DNA of 64,000 bases from DASYLJ01 sp964432595 (GTDB lineage: Bacteria; Desulfobacterota; Binatia; DP-6): contig CAYSOF010000002.1 of NCBI GenBank assembly GCA_964432595.1, forward strand, positions 124,001 through 188,000, in the 5' to 3' direction. The position numbers were made by a program, and so were the translations under genes. This document shows, piece after piece, positions 8,326 through 17,722 of this stretch (position 1 is the stretch's first letter; each line of letters opens with the position of its first letter). The notes beneath the pieces were generated by a model, which was not told the origin of the DNA, searched no databases, and saw nothing but the letters and a program-made list of their open reading frames with translations.

Positions 8326-8808
8326 TCAAGGCGCGGCGGGCGCGGGCGCCGCCTCGGGTGCGGCGACGTTCGCCTTCTGCGTGAGCGCTTCGGTCAGCGG
8401 GGCGATCGTGACCGCTCCACCCTCGCGCGCCTGATCGAGCACTTCGACCGCGAAGCCGTAGTCGGCGTCGTCGGCGGCGTCGAAGAACAGGATATGGTCG
8501 TCGCGCGCGGCGAACATGCGCTTCAGACGCTCCGCCAGCTCGGGGAACGTCACGTCGGTGCCGTTCACCTGCACGGTGCGGTTCGGGCCGACCTTCAGGA
8601 CGAGCGGAGGATCCGGGTCCTGCTGCAGCTGCTCGGGCGTGATCTCCTCCTTCTCCTGCTTCGGGAGATGCACCCAGAAGTTCTTGCTCAGCAGCGGCGT
8701 GATCACCATGAAGATGATCAGCAGCACGAGGACGACGTCCACGAGCGGTGTCACGTTCATCGCGGGCGCGACGCCTTTGCCGCTCCCGCCGCCCATCGTC
8801 ATCGCCAC
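8326..8808 (-). CDS. ExbD/TolR-family proton-channel subunit (second copy)
   Basis: A 160-residue inner-membrane protein with a short cytoplasmic N-terminus, one transmembrane helix carrying the conserved proton-relay Asp (MNVTPLVDVVLVLLIIFM), and a periplasmic domain ending in an Ala/Pro tail. Together with ExbB it turns the proton gradient into work on TonB. It is the second of two ExbD genes; the ATG at 8808 lies two bases after the stop of the first. The two copies share the membrane segment but differ in the periplasmic domain (this one has LPKQEKEEITPEQ), as expected for a mixed ExbD pair. Confidence 0.9.
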   Translation of the reverse strand: MAMTMGGGSGKGVAPAMNVTPLVDVVLVLLIIFMVITPLLSKNFWVHLPKQEKEEITPEQLQQDPDPPLVLKVGPNRTVQVNGTDVTFPELAERLKRMFAARDDHILFFDAADDADYGFAVEVLDQAREGGAVTIAPLTEALTQKANVAAPEAAPAPAAP

Positions 8809-8810
8809 GT

Positions 8811-9287
8811 TCAGCTCTCCTCGTCTTTGAATTCCGTCGTCGCCCGGGCGCCTTCTTTGTGCTTCTCGCCCACCATGAAGTTCACGCCGGGGAAGCCGAC
8901 GCTCTGGGCACGCGCCATGAACTCGCGGACCTGTCCGTACTTGAGCTTGGCGTCGCCGCGCAGCACCAGGCGCCGATAGGGATCGATCGCGTGCTGCTCG
9001 CTCAGGTAGTCGATGACGCCGTTCAGGTCGTACGTGTTGTTCTCGACGTGGAACTCGTTCGCCTTCGCGACGCTGACCTTGATCGGGTCGACGACGCCCT
9101 CGACCTCGGGGTCGGGATTGAAGATGCCGGGCAGGTCGACCTGCACGTCCTTCTCGAGCTGCGGCGCCACGACCATGAAGATGATGAGCAGGACCAGGAC
9201 CACGTCCACGAGCGGCGTCACGTTCATGTCCGGCGCGACGCTGCCGGTGGAGACGCGCCTACGCCACCCGGCCACGCGCGCTTCCAT
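8811..9287 (-). CDS. exbD: ExbD/TolR-family proton-channel subunit (first copy)
   Basis: A 158-residue protein with a basic N-terminus (about 20 residues), the MNVTPLVDVVLVLLIIFM transmembrane helix with the key Asp, and a periplasmic domain (VDPIKVSVAKANEFHV, YRRLVLRGDAKLKYGQV). Works with ExbB and TonB. The start at 9287 lies inside the end of exbB (29-base overlap), which argues for coupled translation; a later start would cut the basic N-terminus. It lies directly before the second exbD. Confidence 0.9.
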   Translation of the reverse strand: MEARVAGWRRRVSTGSVAPDMNVTPLVDVVLVLLIIFMVVAPQLEKDVQVDLPGIFNPDPEVEGVVDPIKVSVAKANEFHVENNTYDLNGVIDYLSEQHAIDPYRRLVLRGDAKLKYGQVREFMARAQSVGFPGVNFMVGEKHKEGARATTEFKDEES

Positions 9288-10002
9288 TCGCCATCGCGGG
9301 CACGTGCTCGTGCGCCCGCTCCTCCTGCACCTCGGCCTCCGCCCAGCCCTCGATGCTGTCGAGGAGCTCGCCGGCGGCGCTGTTGAGCGCCGTCTCGTCG
9401 CGCGCGATCGACGTCGAGAGGTAGTTGAAAGCGAGCACCGCGGGGATCGCGACGGCGAGCCCGAGCGCCGTCTCGATGAGCGCCTCGGAGATACCGGCGG
9501 ACACCGACGACAAGCCGCCGGAGCCGGTGGACGCGATGCCCTGGAACGCCGAGATGATGCCGAGCACCGTGCCGAGCAGCCCGACGAACGGGGCGACGGA
9601 GCCGACGGACGCGAGCACCGAAAGGCCGCGGCGCAGGTCGGCGCCGAGGTCCTCGACGTAGCGCTCCATGTGGCGGCGCGTGCGCTCCGCGGGGCCCAGG
9701 ACCGAGACGTCGGCGGTGTCGTGCGCGTGACGGTACGTCGTGAGCGCCGTCCGCACGAGCCGCGGCAGGTGGCCGTGCTTGTACTTCGCGGCCTCGTCGA
9801 TGACCTGGTCGATCATCTCGGCGCGCAGGTGGCCGCCGGTCTCGGCGGCGAACTTCCGCGACTGCTCCCGCGACCGGCGCAGCGTCAGGATGCGCTCGAT
9901 GAACACGGTGAGCGACGCGAGGCCCATCACGAGGAGCGAGACGGCGACGATGACCGCCGGCCATCCCATGTGCGCCCACATCTCACTGAAGCTGAGGTTC
10001 AT
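9259..10002 (-). CDS. exbB: ExbB/TolQ/MotA-type proton channel
   Basis: A 247-residue inner-membrane channel subunit. There is an N-terminal membrane span (VIVAVSLLVMGLASLTVFIE), a cytoplasmic stretch, and the two C-terminal spans with the family signature (GSVAPFVGLLGTVLGIISAF and SEALIETALGLAVAIPAVLA). Pumps the TonB cycle with the ExbD subunits encoded next. It starts 15 bases after the tonB stop. The C-terminal Glu-rich tail (AEAEVQEERAHEHV) is encoded across the overlap with exbD. Confidence 0.92.
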   Translation of the reverse strand: MNLSFSEMWAHMGWPAVIVAVSLLVMGLASLTVFIERILTLRRSREQSRKFAAETGGHLRAEMIDQVIDEAAKYKHGHLPRLVRTALTTYRHAHDTADVSVLGPAERTRRHMERYVEDLGADLRRGLSVLASVGSVAPFVGLLGTVLGIISAFQGIASTGSGGLSSVSAGISEALIETALGLAVAIPAVLAFNYLSTSIARDETALNSAAGELLDSIEGWAEAEVQEERAHEHVPAMANGSARGRVA

Positions 10003-10017
10003 GCTCGAATCCTTTCT

Positions 10018-10815
10018 CTACGCCGTCAATTTGAACGGCACCTGAATGATCCGGTACACGCTGATCGGCTGACCCTTGAACATCGCCGGCGTGTACTTCC
10101 ACGTCTTGGCGGCTTCGACGGCGGCGCTCTTGAACGGCTCCTCGCCGCGGAGCACCTCGACCTTCGCGACCGAGCCGTCGGCGAGGATCGTCACCTTGAG
10201 GACGACCATGCCCTGCTGGCCGGTCGCGCGCGCTTCCTGCGGATAGGTCGGCTTGGTGTTGCCCGAATCGGGCACCGGCGGCACCGCGTCCTCGGGGAGC
10301 GCGATGGCGCCGCCGACCTGGCCACCCGCCACGCCGCCCTTCGCGACGCCGCCCTCGAGCCCCGCGGGATCGCCCTTGCCGCCCTCGCCGTAGACCGCGA
10401 TGCCCTTGTCCTGGCTCGGGTCGGCTTCCTTCGGCGCCTCCTGCGGCATCTCCTTCGGCGCGACCATCTTCTTCGGCTTCGGCGGCGCGTCGAGGCGACG
10501 GATCTTCTGGTCGGGCCGCACCACCGGCGCGGCCGCGGCGGGCGGCTGCGGCTTGATCTCGGGCTTCGGCGGCTCGGCCACCGGTGGGGGCGGCGGCGGA
10601 GGCGGCTCTTTCACGACCTTCTCGACGAACTTGAGCTCGACGGGCTTCGTCTTCTCGATGATCGTCTTGGTCGCGGACAGCGCCGCGATGAGAGCGATGA
10701 CGCCGACGTAGATGGCCGACGAGGCCATCAGCGACGAGAACCAGCTCCGCTGTGAGCCCGCCGGACGGCCGTAGGCGCCGAACGCGTTGAACGTCTCGGG
10801 AGTCGTATCGCTCAT
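10018..10815 (-). CDS. tonB: TonB energy-transducing protein
   Basis: A 265-residue periplasm-spanning protein. Order: cytoplasmic N-terminus (about 28 residues), one transmembrane helix (AIYVGVIALIAALSATK), a Pro/Lys-rich rod (an eight-proline run at about residue 71, then KPEIKPQPP), a Gly-rich region, and a TonB_C domain with YPQEARATGQQGMVVLKVTI and the final VPFKLTA. It links the ExbB/ExbD motor to an outer-membrane receptor, most likely the one encoded 85 bases upstream on the same strand. Confidence 0.92.
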   Translation of the reverse strand: MSDTTPETFNAFGAYGRPAGSQRSWFSSLMASSAIYVGVIALIAALSATKTIIEKTKPVELKFVEKVVKEPPPPPPPPVAEPPKPEIKPQPPAAAAPVVRPDQKIRRLDAPPKPKKMVAPKEMPQEAPKEADPSQDKGIAVYGEGGKGDPAGLEGGVAKGGVAGGQVGGAIALPEDAVPPVPDSGNTKPTYPQEARATGQQGMVVLKVTILADGSVAKVEVLRGEEPFKSAAVEAAKTWKYTPAMFKGQPISVYRIIQVPFKLTA

Positions 10816-10900
10816 GGTGTTGGGGGACGGGCGCAGAGTGCCATTCGACGCTGTGCGCGACGGTTACCGCGATGTGAACATCAGGTGACGCGACACGAGA

Positions 10901-13690
10901 TCAGTACGACCAGCCGATGCCGAGCCCGAACTTCGTGCCCGTGATCCACCGCGACTGCAGCGCCGAGCCCTGGGTGACCTCGTAGCGATCGTTCAGGACG
11001 TTCTCGACGGAGAACTTCGCGGTGAGGGGGACGCCCGTCAGCTCCTTCAGCGGGAAGATCAGCGCGATGTCGAGCTGATCGCGGCGCAGCGCGGTGATGT
11101 CGGGCAGGCCGAACGCGCCGACGTTCGTGATGTAGTCGCCGGCGGTGTTGTAGAGGACGCGGCCGGTGAACCAGTTCGGTACGGTGTACTCGACGGCCGC
11201 GTTCACGACGAAGGGCGACTGGCCCTGCAGCGCGCGGCTCGAGCTGGTCTGCGCCTGGCCGCCCGAGCGCGACGCGGTGACGTTCGAGTCGATGTACGCG
11301 ACGTTCAGCACCATGCTGAGGTCGCGCAGCCAGTCCGCGGCGAAGCCGAAGTTCTTCCGCCCTTCGAACTCGAAACCCGTCAGCTCGGCCGTGTCCGCGT
11401 TGGCGAACGAGTTGACCGCCGTCGAGCCCTGCGTGACGACCGTCTGCTCGATGGGCGCCGTCAGCTCCTTGTAGAAGAAGCCCAGCGAGACCAGCTCGTT
11501 CGGCGAGAAGAACCACTCGGCGCGCGCCTCGTAGTTCGTGATGTCGGTCTGGACGAGGAACGGGTTGCCGATCGTCGGGCGCAGCCCGCGCGGCCGCTGG
11601 AAGAAGACGGGGCTCAGCTCGCGGAACTCCGGGCGGGCGACCGTCTCGCTCCAGCCGAAGCGCACGTTCACGTCCTTCCGCGGCGTGAGCACGAGGTTCA
11701 CCGCCGGCAGCGGGTTCAGGTCCTTCAGGACGACCTTCTGCGGGACGCCGTTCAGGTCGAAGGTGCTCAGGCGGATCAGCGAGTACTCGACGCGCGAGCC
11801 GGCGATGACGCGCGCCCAGTCGCGGACGATCGGCAGCTCGAACATGCCGTAGCCTGCGATGATCTCCTGGGTCGCGCCGAACTTGTCGCGCGGCGAGGTG
11901 ATCTCGGAGAACACCAGCCCCTGGCCGATCTGATCGGGATCGAAGAGCTCCTCCGGCGGCAGCGACAGGTCCTGCGGCGTCTCCGCCTGGAAGCGCAGCG
12001 AGCGCAGGTCGTACGTGCGGTCGCGATACGTGTATGCGGGGCCGAACTTGAAGTCGGCCGGCAGGTCGTTCCACACGTCGGTGAACGGCAGCCACGTCTT
12101 GAACGGGATGCGGAAGTCGACCTGCGTGTCGGTGAGGTACTCGGCGAGCTCCGAGAACTGCCGCAGGCCGCTCGTCGGGTCGTTCAGGTACTGCGGCGGC
12201 AGGCTGAGCTGCTGCAGGTAGGTGTAGTTGCGGTCGTCGGGGATGTACTGCGTCGTGCGCGACAGCGCGGTCCGCCAGTCGAGCTCGAGCCATGGCAGGA
12301 TGAGGTGCTCGCCGCCGAGCTGGCCGTAGTCGAGCTCCTCCTCGATGTAGCGCAGGTTCGTCGTGAGGAGCGTCGCCTGCGGGCCGAACTGCGTCGACTG
12401 GCCGTCGCCCTCATAGACGCTGTCGAACGACGTGCGGTTGATGAGCGAGCGCCAGGTGAGCTTCGACGTGTCGCTGAACTTGTAGGCGGCGGTCATGATG
12501 CCGCCGAGCTTCGTCTCGAAGGTGCTCGAGTCGTACTTGAAATCGTCTTCGAGCTGGATGTCCGGCGGCGCGTCGACCGCCGCGCGGTTCACGAACTGCC
12601 GCTCTATCTGGTCGCGCCGGGTCTTGAACTCCGCACCGTAGCTGCCGGCCAGCTCGATGCCGAACGGGCCCCAGCTGTTGCCGAGGGAGAAGTTCGCGCC
12701 GCCGTTGGGCGGCGCCGTCTCGGACTCGACCGCCCAGATGTTCTTCAGCGAGCTGGCGTAACGCTCCTGCGCGCCGACCGAGGCGGGCACGCCGACGGAC
12801 GTGTTCCCGAAGATGTCCGGTAGGTCGCGGAAGTTGCGGCCGAAGCCGAGGCCGTCGAGGTCGCTGCCCTTGTAGGTGCGGAAACGCTTGAACGTCGTCG
12901 ACGTGTTCGCGCCGATCGACGTGCTGACGTTGGCCTCGAGCTCGTCGGGAAAGTCGCGCAGGTCGATGTCGACGAGCCCGCCGGAGAAGTCGCCGGGCAG
13001 GTTCGGCGTGTACGACTTGATGATGGAGAGCGAGTCGAGGAACTCCGCGGGGAACAGGTCGAGCGGGACGACGCGCTTCTCGGGGTCGGTGCTCGGCAGC
13101 CGGCTGCCGTTCAGCAGCGAGCTGCTGTAGCGCTCGCCGAGGCCGCGGACGACGATGTACTTGTCGTCCTTGACGGTGACCGCGGGCGCGCGCTGCACGA
13201 TCTCCGCGGCGTCCGAGTCGGTCGATTTGCGGATCTGCTCCGCGCTGATGTTGTCCTCGACGTTGTCGGCCTTCTGCCGCTTGAGGATCTGCGTGGCCTC
13301 CGCGGCCTTCTTCGCCTGGGCGACGACTTCGACGACCTCGGTACCGGCCGCGACCGCCGCCGCCAGCGAGGCGTCGGCGCGCGTGACCGCGTTCGGCTGC
13401 ACCTGCACGTTCTCGAGCCGGACGCCCTGGTAGAGCGGGGCGAAGATGCGGAGCTGATACGACCCGGGCGGCAGCTTCAGCGTGAACTTCCCGTCGAGGT
13501 CGGTGAGCGTCTTCATATTGCGACCGACCACCTCGACGCCCGCCTCGATGATCGGGTCGCCCGACGTCTTGTCGAGGATGGTTCCAGACACCGTTCCAAC
13601 GGCGGCGGGCGGTGCCGCGTCCTGCGCGAGCACGAGCGCATTCGTCAGCAACGCGACGCAAAAGGCCGCTCGTGCGATCAGCTCCAGCAT
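10901..13690 (-). CDS. TonB-dependent outer-membrane receptor with carboxypeptidase-regulatory-like N-terminus
   Basis: A 929-residue outer-membrane barrel that imports a ligand using TonB. Signal peptide (about 1-22), then a CarboxypepD_reg-like beta domain (about 30-110, GTILDKTSGDPIIEAGVEVV), a plug (AEIVQRAPAVTVKDDKYIVV, RGLGERYSSSLLNG, GDFSGGLVDIDLRDFP), then a beta-barrel ending in an aromatic residue (GWSY). ATG at 13690 follows an ideal ribosome site (AAAGGAGGGGAG); the longer frame to 13801 was rejected. First gene of the receptor-tonB-exbB-exbD-exbD unit, and divergent from the secreted-protein cluster. Ligand unknown. Confidence 0.93.
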   Translation of the reverse strand: MLELIARAAFCVALLTNALVLAQDAAPPAAVGTVSGTILDKTSGDPIIEAGVEVVGRNMKTLTDLDGKFTLKLPPGSYQLRIFAPLYQGVRLENVQVQPNAVTRADASLAAAVAAGTEVVEVVAQAKKAAEATQILKRQKADNVEDNISAEQIRKSTDSDAAEIVQRAPAVTVKDDKYIVVRGLGERYSSSLLNGSRLPSTDPEKRVVPLDLFPAEFLDSLSIIKSYTPNLPGDFSGGLVDIDLRDFPDELEANVSTSIGANTSTTFKRFRTYKGSDLDGLGFGRNFRDLPDIFGNTSVGVPASVGAQERYASSLKNIWAVESETAPPNGGANFSLGNSWGPFGIELAGSYGAEFKTRRDQIERQFVNRAAVDAPPDIQLEDDFKYDSSTFETKLGGIMTAAYKFSDTSKLTWRSLINRTSFDSVYEGDGQSTQFGPQATLLTTNLRYIEEELDYGQLGGEHLILPWLELDWRTALSRTTQYIPDDRNYTYLQQLSLPPQYLNDPTSGLRQFSELAEYLTDTQVDFRIPFKTWLPFTDVWNDLPADFKFGPAYTYRDRTYDLRSLRFQAETPQDLSLPPEELFDPDQIGQGLVFSEITSPRDKFGATQEIIAGYGMFELPIVRDWARVIAGSRVEYSLIRLSTFDLNGVPQKVVLKDLNPLPAVNLVLTPRKDVNVRFGWSETVARPEFRELSPVFFQRPRGLRPTIGNPFLVQTDITNYEARAEWFFSPNELVSLGFFYKELTAPIEQTVVTQGSTAVNSFANADTAELTGFEFEGRKNFGFAADWLRDLSMVLNVAYIDSNVTASRSGGQAQTSSSRALQGQSPFVVNAAVEYTVPNWFTGRVLYNTAGDYITNVGAFGLPDITALRRDQLDIALIFPLKELTGVPLTAKFSVENVLNDRYEVTQGSALQSRWITGTKFGLGIGWSY

Positions 13691-14006
13691 CTCCCCTCCT
13701 TTGGGACGCGCGATTCTGTACGCGAGGAATGTTTCGGCGCCGTTACGCGACGACGAACATTGGCGGGGAACGTTGCGGAAGGGTGTCGGCTGTCGCCGCA
13801 ATTACCCGCGCACGTAACTCGCGAGTAACAGCGGGCGGCTATGTCGTCTCCGCAGCCGTGAGGACTTCGTCGTCGCAGCAGGATCGCCGGCAATTCGTTC
13901 GCCGGACACATGCGGGCAACACGCCGCTGGTAGAAAGCCTGCGAGCAACTCAACGGGCGTGCGCGCCGGGTGGGCGCAGCACACAACGACGACGAAGGAG
14001 GAATCG
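13691..14006 (+). promoter_or_regulatory. Divergent intergenic region between receptor and secreted-protein cluster
   Basis: A 316-base gene-free stretch that must hold the promoters of the leftward receptor unit and the rightward secreted-protein genes. It contains the perfect 10-base palindrome ACTCGCGAGT at 13817-13826 and ribosome sites at both ends. The short frames here are not coding-like. I cannot assign -35/-10 elements with confidence. Confidence 0.4.
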
Positions 14007-15428
14007 ATGAACAGCAACAGGAGGGGAGAGCCCGGCCGCGTGCGGCGCGCGGCGGCGATCATCGCCGTGGGCTCCATGGTCGCCGGGATGGCGGTGCCGG
14101 CGGCGGCCGACGTCAAGGAGTCGCGGAAGTGCCGGAGCACCATCGCGAAGGGCTCGTCGGGCGTCGCGAAGACGATCCTGACGAACGTCGACAAGTGTCA
14201 CGGGGCGCAGAACAAGATCTCGGCCGATCAGGGTCCCTGCAACGTGATCGGTAGCGTCGAGTTCGACCCGAAGGCGAAGTACCCGGGCGTCAAGACCAAG
14301 AACGACGCCAGCATCGACAAGGCGTGTCTCGGTGGCGATCCGGTCCTCGACAACTTCCCCGCGGCGGACGCGTCCGGCGCGATCTTCCCGGCCGAGGAGC
14401 AGACGATCGGCGGGAATTCGGTTCTCACCCTCGGCAACGGCAACCTCGGCGGGGACAAAGACCTGATCAAGTGCCTCGGCGCGGTCGCGAAGGGCCGCTC
14501 GGGCATCGTCAACGAGATCATCAAGAACTCGACGAAGTGCCAGGCGGCGATCGACAAGGTCGCCACGACGTTCGGCGCCATCGACGACACGTGCGTCGAT
14601 GCGGGCGCCAAGTCGGTCGCCAAGGCCAACGCCGGCATCGCCAAGGCCTGCGTGGGCATCGATGGCCCGGCGCTGGGCGTGTGCTCGCCGTTCCCGCAGT
14701 GCGTGATCGACAGCGCGGTCCAGTCCGGTCAGAGCATCGCGCGCACGACCTACAGCGTGCCCGCGGGCGCGGTCTGTGGCGACGGCACGATCACCTATCC
14801 GGAGCAGTGCGACGACACGAATACGACGTCGGGTGACGGCTGCAGCGCCGCCTGCGAGATCGAGGGCAACACCTGCTCGCCGCTCCTCGCGCCGCGCACG
14901 GTGACCGTCTCGGTCACGGCCGATCGTCCGTTCGCCAGCGTCGACATCAGCGTCGACTACCCGCAGTTCCAGAGCGGCCTCCCGGGCACTGGCCAGTCGT
15001 CGCTCGTGCAGAACGCGATCACGGTCGAGCAGGGCACGCCCGGCGACTATCTCTTCCTCGCCAACGACCGCGAGACCGACATCAAGATGGGGCTGGCGGC
15101 GGGCGCCGACATCTTCGACTCCGGCCTGCTCCTCACGATGGACTTCGACGGGTGCCTCGCCCTCAGCGAGAACATCTGCAACCGCAACCAGAACATCATC
15201 AGCTGCTGCAACGGCGACGGCGACGATCCGGCCGGCTGCGAATTCGCGCCGCCCGCCTGCACGACGTTCCCGATCGGCACCGTCGGCGCGGGCGCGCCCG
15301 AGGACTGCTGCCCGGGCGACAACGCCTGCGTGACGCAGACGAACGCGACGACCTGCACCGCGTCGGGCGCGGTGGACGCGGTGGGCAACCCGGTGACCGT
15401 CACGTGCAGCGTGTCGGTGACCCAGTAG
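14007..15428 (+). CDS. Exported Cys-rich protein: helical repeats, one DUF4215 repeat, cohesin-like C-terminal domain
   Basis: A 473-residue exported protein with a basic N-terminus and hydrophobic core ending near VPAAADV. The region after the signal has repeated helical units with paired cysteines (CRSTIAKGSSGVAKTI, IKCLGAVAKGRSGIVNEI). A myxobacterial-type disulfide repeat follows at about 255-290 (CGDGTITYPEQCDD). The last about 180 residues form a beta-rich domain (VTVSVTADRPFASVDISVDY, PGDYLFLANDRETDI) that recurs in four neighbouring genes and looks cohesin-like, here with an extra Cys-rich insert. ATG at 14007 follows an AAGGAGG ribosome site; the 16 codons upstream were rejected. Function unknown; probably surface or secreted. 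Confidence 0.82.
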   Translation: MNSNRRGEPGRVRRAAAIIAVGSMVAGMAVPAAADVKESRKCRSTIAKGSSGVAKTILTNVDKCHGAQNKISADQGPCNVIGSVEFDPKAKYPGVKTKNDASIDKACLGGDPVLDNFPAADASGAIFPAEEQTIGGNSVLTLGNGNLGGDKDLIKCLGAVAKGRSGIVNEIIKNSTKCQAAIDKVATTFGAIDDTCVDAGAKSVAKANAGIAKACVGIDGPALGVCSPFPQCVIDSAVQSGQSIARTTYSVPAGAVCGDGTITYPEQCDDTNTTSGDGCSAACEIEGNTCSPLLAPRTVTVSVTADRPFASVDISVDYPQFQSGLPGTGQSSLVQNAITVEQGTPGDYLFLANDRETDIKMGLAAGADIFDSGLLLTMDFDGCLALSENICNRNQNIISCCNGDGDDPAGCEFAPPACTTFPIGTVGAGAPEDCCPGDNACVTQTNATTCTASGAVDAVGNPVTVTCSVSVTQ

Positions 15429-15447
15429 GACACGGAGGCATACTGAC

Positions 15448-17073
15448 ATGCGACACTTCACCAAGGGACTGATCGCGGGCGCGGCGGCGGCGATTCTCGC
15501 GGCCTGGACGCCCGCCGCATGGGCCGCCACGTGTGGCGACCTCAACAACGACGGCGGCCTCAGCGTCGCCGACTGCACCCTCATCCTCGACGTGGCCGTC
15601 GGTCCGCCCGATCCGGCCAGCCTCTGCGGCGGGCTCGGCGCCGCGCAGTGCGGCGATCTCGCCGGCGGCGACGGCATCATCAACACCGCGGACGTCAGCG
15701 CCTGCCTGCTCACGGTGTCCGGCGGCGAGACGGTGAACCCGCTCTGCAGCGGCACCATCCCGCAGATCTCCTGCCCGGGCGGCGTCCGCGACATCACAGC
15801 GGACATCAATTCGTCGCAGACCTGGATCACCGGCTGCATCTACCGCATCGACCGTCTCATCAAGGTCGGCGCCGGCGTCACGCTGAACATCCAGCAGGGC
15901 GTCAAGGTCGTCGGCAAGAAGGTCGCGACGCCGCCGGCGACGGTGTCGGCGCTGATCTTCCTGCGCGACTCGAAGTTCAACATGACCGGGACCTCGGGCA
16001 ACCGCATCCTCTTCACGAGCGACCAGAACGAGGCGGCGCTCGGCACCGCGGGCAACCCGAAGGCGAAGGGTGATTGGGGCGGCGTGGTCGCGAACGGTCG
16101 CGCGCCGGTGAACGTCCCCGGCGGCGAGGGTCTCTCCGAGGGCCTCGACGGCGTCGCGTTCGGCGGCAACGAGAGCAACGACTCGAGCGGCGTGATGCAG
16201 TTCGTCCAGATCGAGTTCGCCGGCAAGGTCGTCGGGATCGACAACGAGCTCAACCTGCTGACGATGAACTCGATCGGCCAGGGCACCGTGATGAACAACC
16301 TCGCGACGCACGTGGGGCTCGACGACGGATTCGAGTGGTTCGGTGGCACGGTCAAGAACCGCTTCCTGATCACCAGCGGCCAGGGTGACGACGGGCTCGA
16401 CTGGCAGCTCGGGTACACCGGCGCGGTGCAATTCGCGGCCGTGTGGCAGGACATCAACACGGTCGAGACCGGCGGCTCGAACGGCATCGAGGCCGACAAC
16501 AACGAGAACAACTTCAACGCCAGCCCTGTCTCGAACCCGAAGATGTGCAACGTGACGATGTGCGGGACCGCGGATCAGCCGCTCGCCGCGCAGCCCACGA
16601 ACCAGTTCGGATTGCTGCTGCGCCGTGGAACCTCCGGCCGGCTCGCGAACTTCGTCGTCGAAGGTTTCCGGCAGGCCGGCATGCGTATCCAGCACAATGA
16701 GACGTCGGCGCAGTTCGCGGCCGGGCCGACGGGCAGCTGCACGCTGAACCCGGCCTCGGGCATGTGGAACTCGCGCTTCTTCAACAACGTCGCCGACTCC
16801 AACTCGGCGAATATCACGGGCAGCGCCTGCACGGCCGCCGAGATCTTTTCGGCCTGGGGCGCGCGCGGCGTGCAGTCGGGCATCGACCCGCAGGTCGACT
16901 GCTCGTCGCCGGCGAACCTCGTACCGCCGGGTGCGAGCCCGGTCGCGGGCGCCGGCACGGACTGCTCGGTCCTGTTCGGCGACGCCTTCTTCCAGACCAC
17001 GAACTACATCGGCGCCTTCCAGCCCGGTGGAGCGAACTGGTCGCAGCCGTGGGCGACGTTCCCGCCGAACTGA
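15448..17073 (+). CDS. Exported beta-helix protein with dockerin-like N-terminus
   Basis: A 541-residue exported protein: signal peptide to about residue 27, then a dockerin-like segment. The first calcium loop is near perfect (DLNNDGGLSVAD, residues 31-42: Asp1, Asn3, Asp5, Ser9, Asp12). The second (DLAGGDGIINTAD, 70-82) is one residue longer and degenerate. The rest resembles a right-handed beta-helix domain, with typical segments THVGLDDGFEWFGGTVKNRF and QGDDGLDWQLGYTG. It lies 19 bases after the previous gene and is followed by a strong hairpin. The dockerin-like end could dock onto cohesin-like domains of its neighbours. That is an inference. Confidence 0.82.
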   Translation: MRHFTKGLIAGAAAAILAAWTPAAWAATCGDLNNDGGLSVADCTLILDVAVGPPDPASLCGGLGAAQCGDLAGGDGIINTADVSACLLTVSGGETVNPLCSGTIPQISCPGGVRDITADINSSQTWITGCIYRIDRLIKVGAGVTLNIQQGVKVVGKKVATPPATVSALIFLRDSKFNMTGTSGNRILFTSDQNEAALGTAGNPKAKGDWGGVVANGRAPVNVPGGEGLSEGLDGVAFGGNESNDSSGVMQFVQIEFAGKVVGIDNELNLLTMNSIGQGTVMNNLATHVGLDDGFEWFGGTVKNRFLITSGQGDDGLDWQLGYTGAVQFAAVWQDINTVETGGSNGIEADNNENNFNASPVSNPKMCNVTMCGTADQPLAAQPTNQFGLLLRRGTSGRLANFVVEGFRQAGMRIQHNETSAQFAAGPTGSCTLNPASGMWNSRFFNNVADSNSANITGSACTAAEIFSAWGARGVQSGIDPQVDCSSPANLVPPGASPVAGAGTDCSVLFGDAFFQTTNYIGAFQPGGANWSQPWATFPPN

Positions 17074-17100
17074 ACGGATAGCCAGATTGATCGACGCGAC

Positions 17101-17131
17101 GGCCGGAGAGGGCGACCCGCCCTCTCCGGCC
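17101..17131 (+). terminator. Strong hairpin after beta-helix gene
   Basis: A perfect 14-base stem (GGCCGGAGAGGGCG with CGCCCTCTCCGGCC, 17101-17114 and 17118-17131) and a three-base loop, 27 bases after the stop. No good T tract follows, so it may act as a Rho-independent-like terminator or an mRNA-stabilising end. Confidence 0.6.
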
Positions 17132-17159
17132 ACGGCGTTTCCGACCAACGGAGTCTCAC

Positions 17160-17696
17160 ATGTCGAACATGCACATTGCCGCCTCGGTCCTCGCAGCGAT
17201 CATGCTGTGTCCCGTCGCACCCGGCCACGCCTCCGTGCCTCGGCCCGATCGAGTACGGCTCGATCGGGCGGCGGCGCCGACGCTGGACGCGCTGCTCGAC
17301 CGATTGCTCGCCGCGCTCGAGCGCAAGGATGCGGACGCGCTCCGCCGCCTGCGCGTCAGCCGGCGCGAGTACGTGAAGATCATCATGCCCGGCTTCGTCC
17401 CGCCCGGGACGGAGCCGCGTCTGATCGCACCGAGCGAGAACGACTTCTGGTGGAGCATGCTCGACACCAAGTCGAAGTACTCCGAGCTCGCGATCCTCTC
17501 GCAGTTCGGCGGGCGTCGCTACTCGGTGAAGGACATCACGTTCCTCAAGGGCTCCGAGGATTACGCCTGGTACACGGCGCACAAGCGCATCCTGCTCACG
17601 CTGCAGGACGACGACGGTGCGGAGACGACGCTCCAGATGGGGTCCGTCGTCGAGGCGAACGGGGAGTTCAAGTTCGTCTCGTACACGCGCGACTAG
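17160..17696 (+). CDS. Exported protein of unknown function
   Basis: A 178-residue protein with a signal peptide (MSNMHIAASVLAAIMLCPVA to about residue 24, cleavage near GHAS). The mature part is a single mixed alpha/beta domain with the distinctive stretches VSRREYVKIIMPGFVPPG, ENDFWWSMLDTKSKY and TLQMGSVVEANGEFKFVSYT. The layout (N-terminal helices, then a curved sheet ending in a hydrophobic strand) is reminiscent of SnoaL/NTF2-like folds, but I do not recognise the family. ATG at 17160 follows a CGGAG ribosome site. It sits within the secreted-protein cluster. Confidence 0.75.
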   Translation: MSNMHIAASVLAAIMLCPVAPGHASVPRPDRVRLDRAAAPTLDALLDRLLAALERKDADALRRLRVSRREYVKIIMPGFVPPGTEPRLIAPSENDFWWSMLDTKSKYSELAILSQFGGRRYSVKDITFLKGSEDYAWYTAHKRILLTLQDDDGAETTLQMGSVVEANGEFKFVSYTRD

Positions 17697-17722
17697 GCCG
17701 GACAACGAACGAAGGGGGATTC

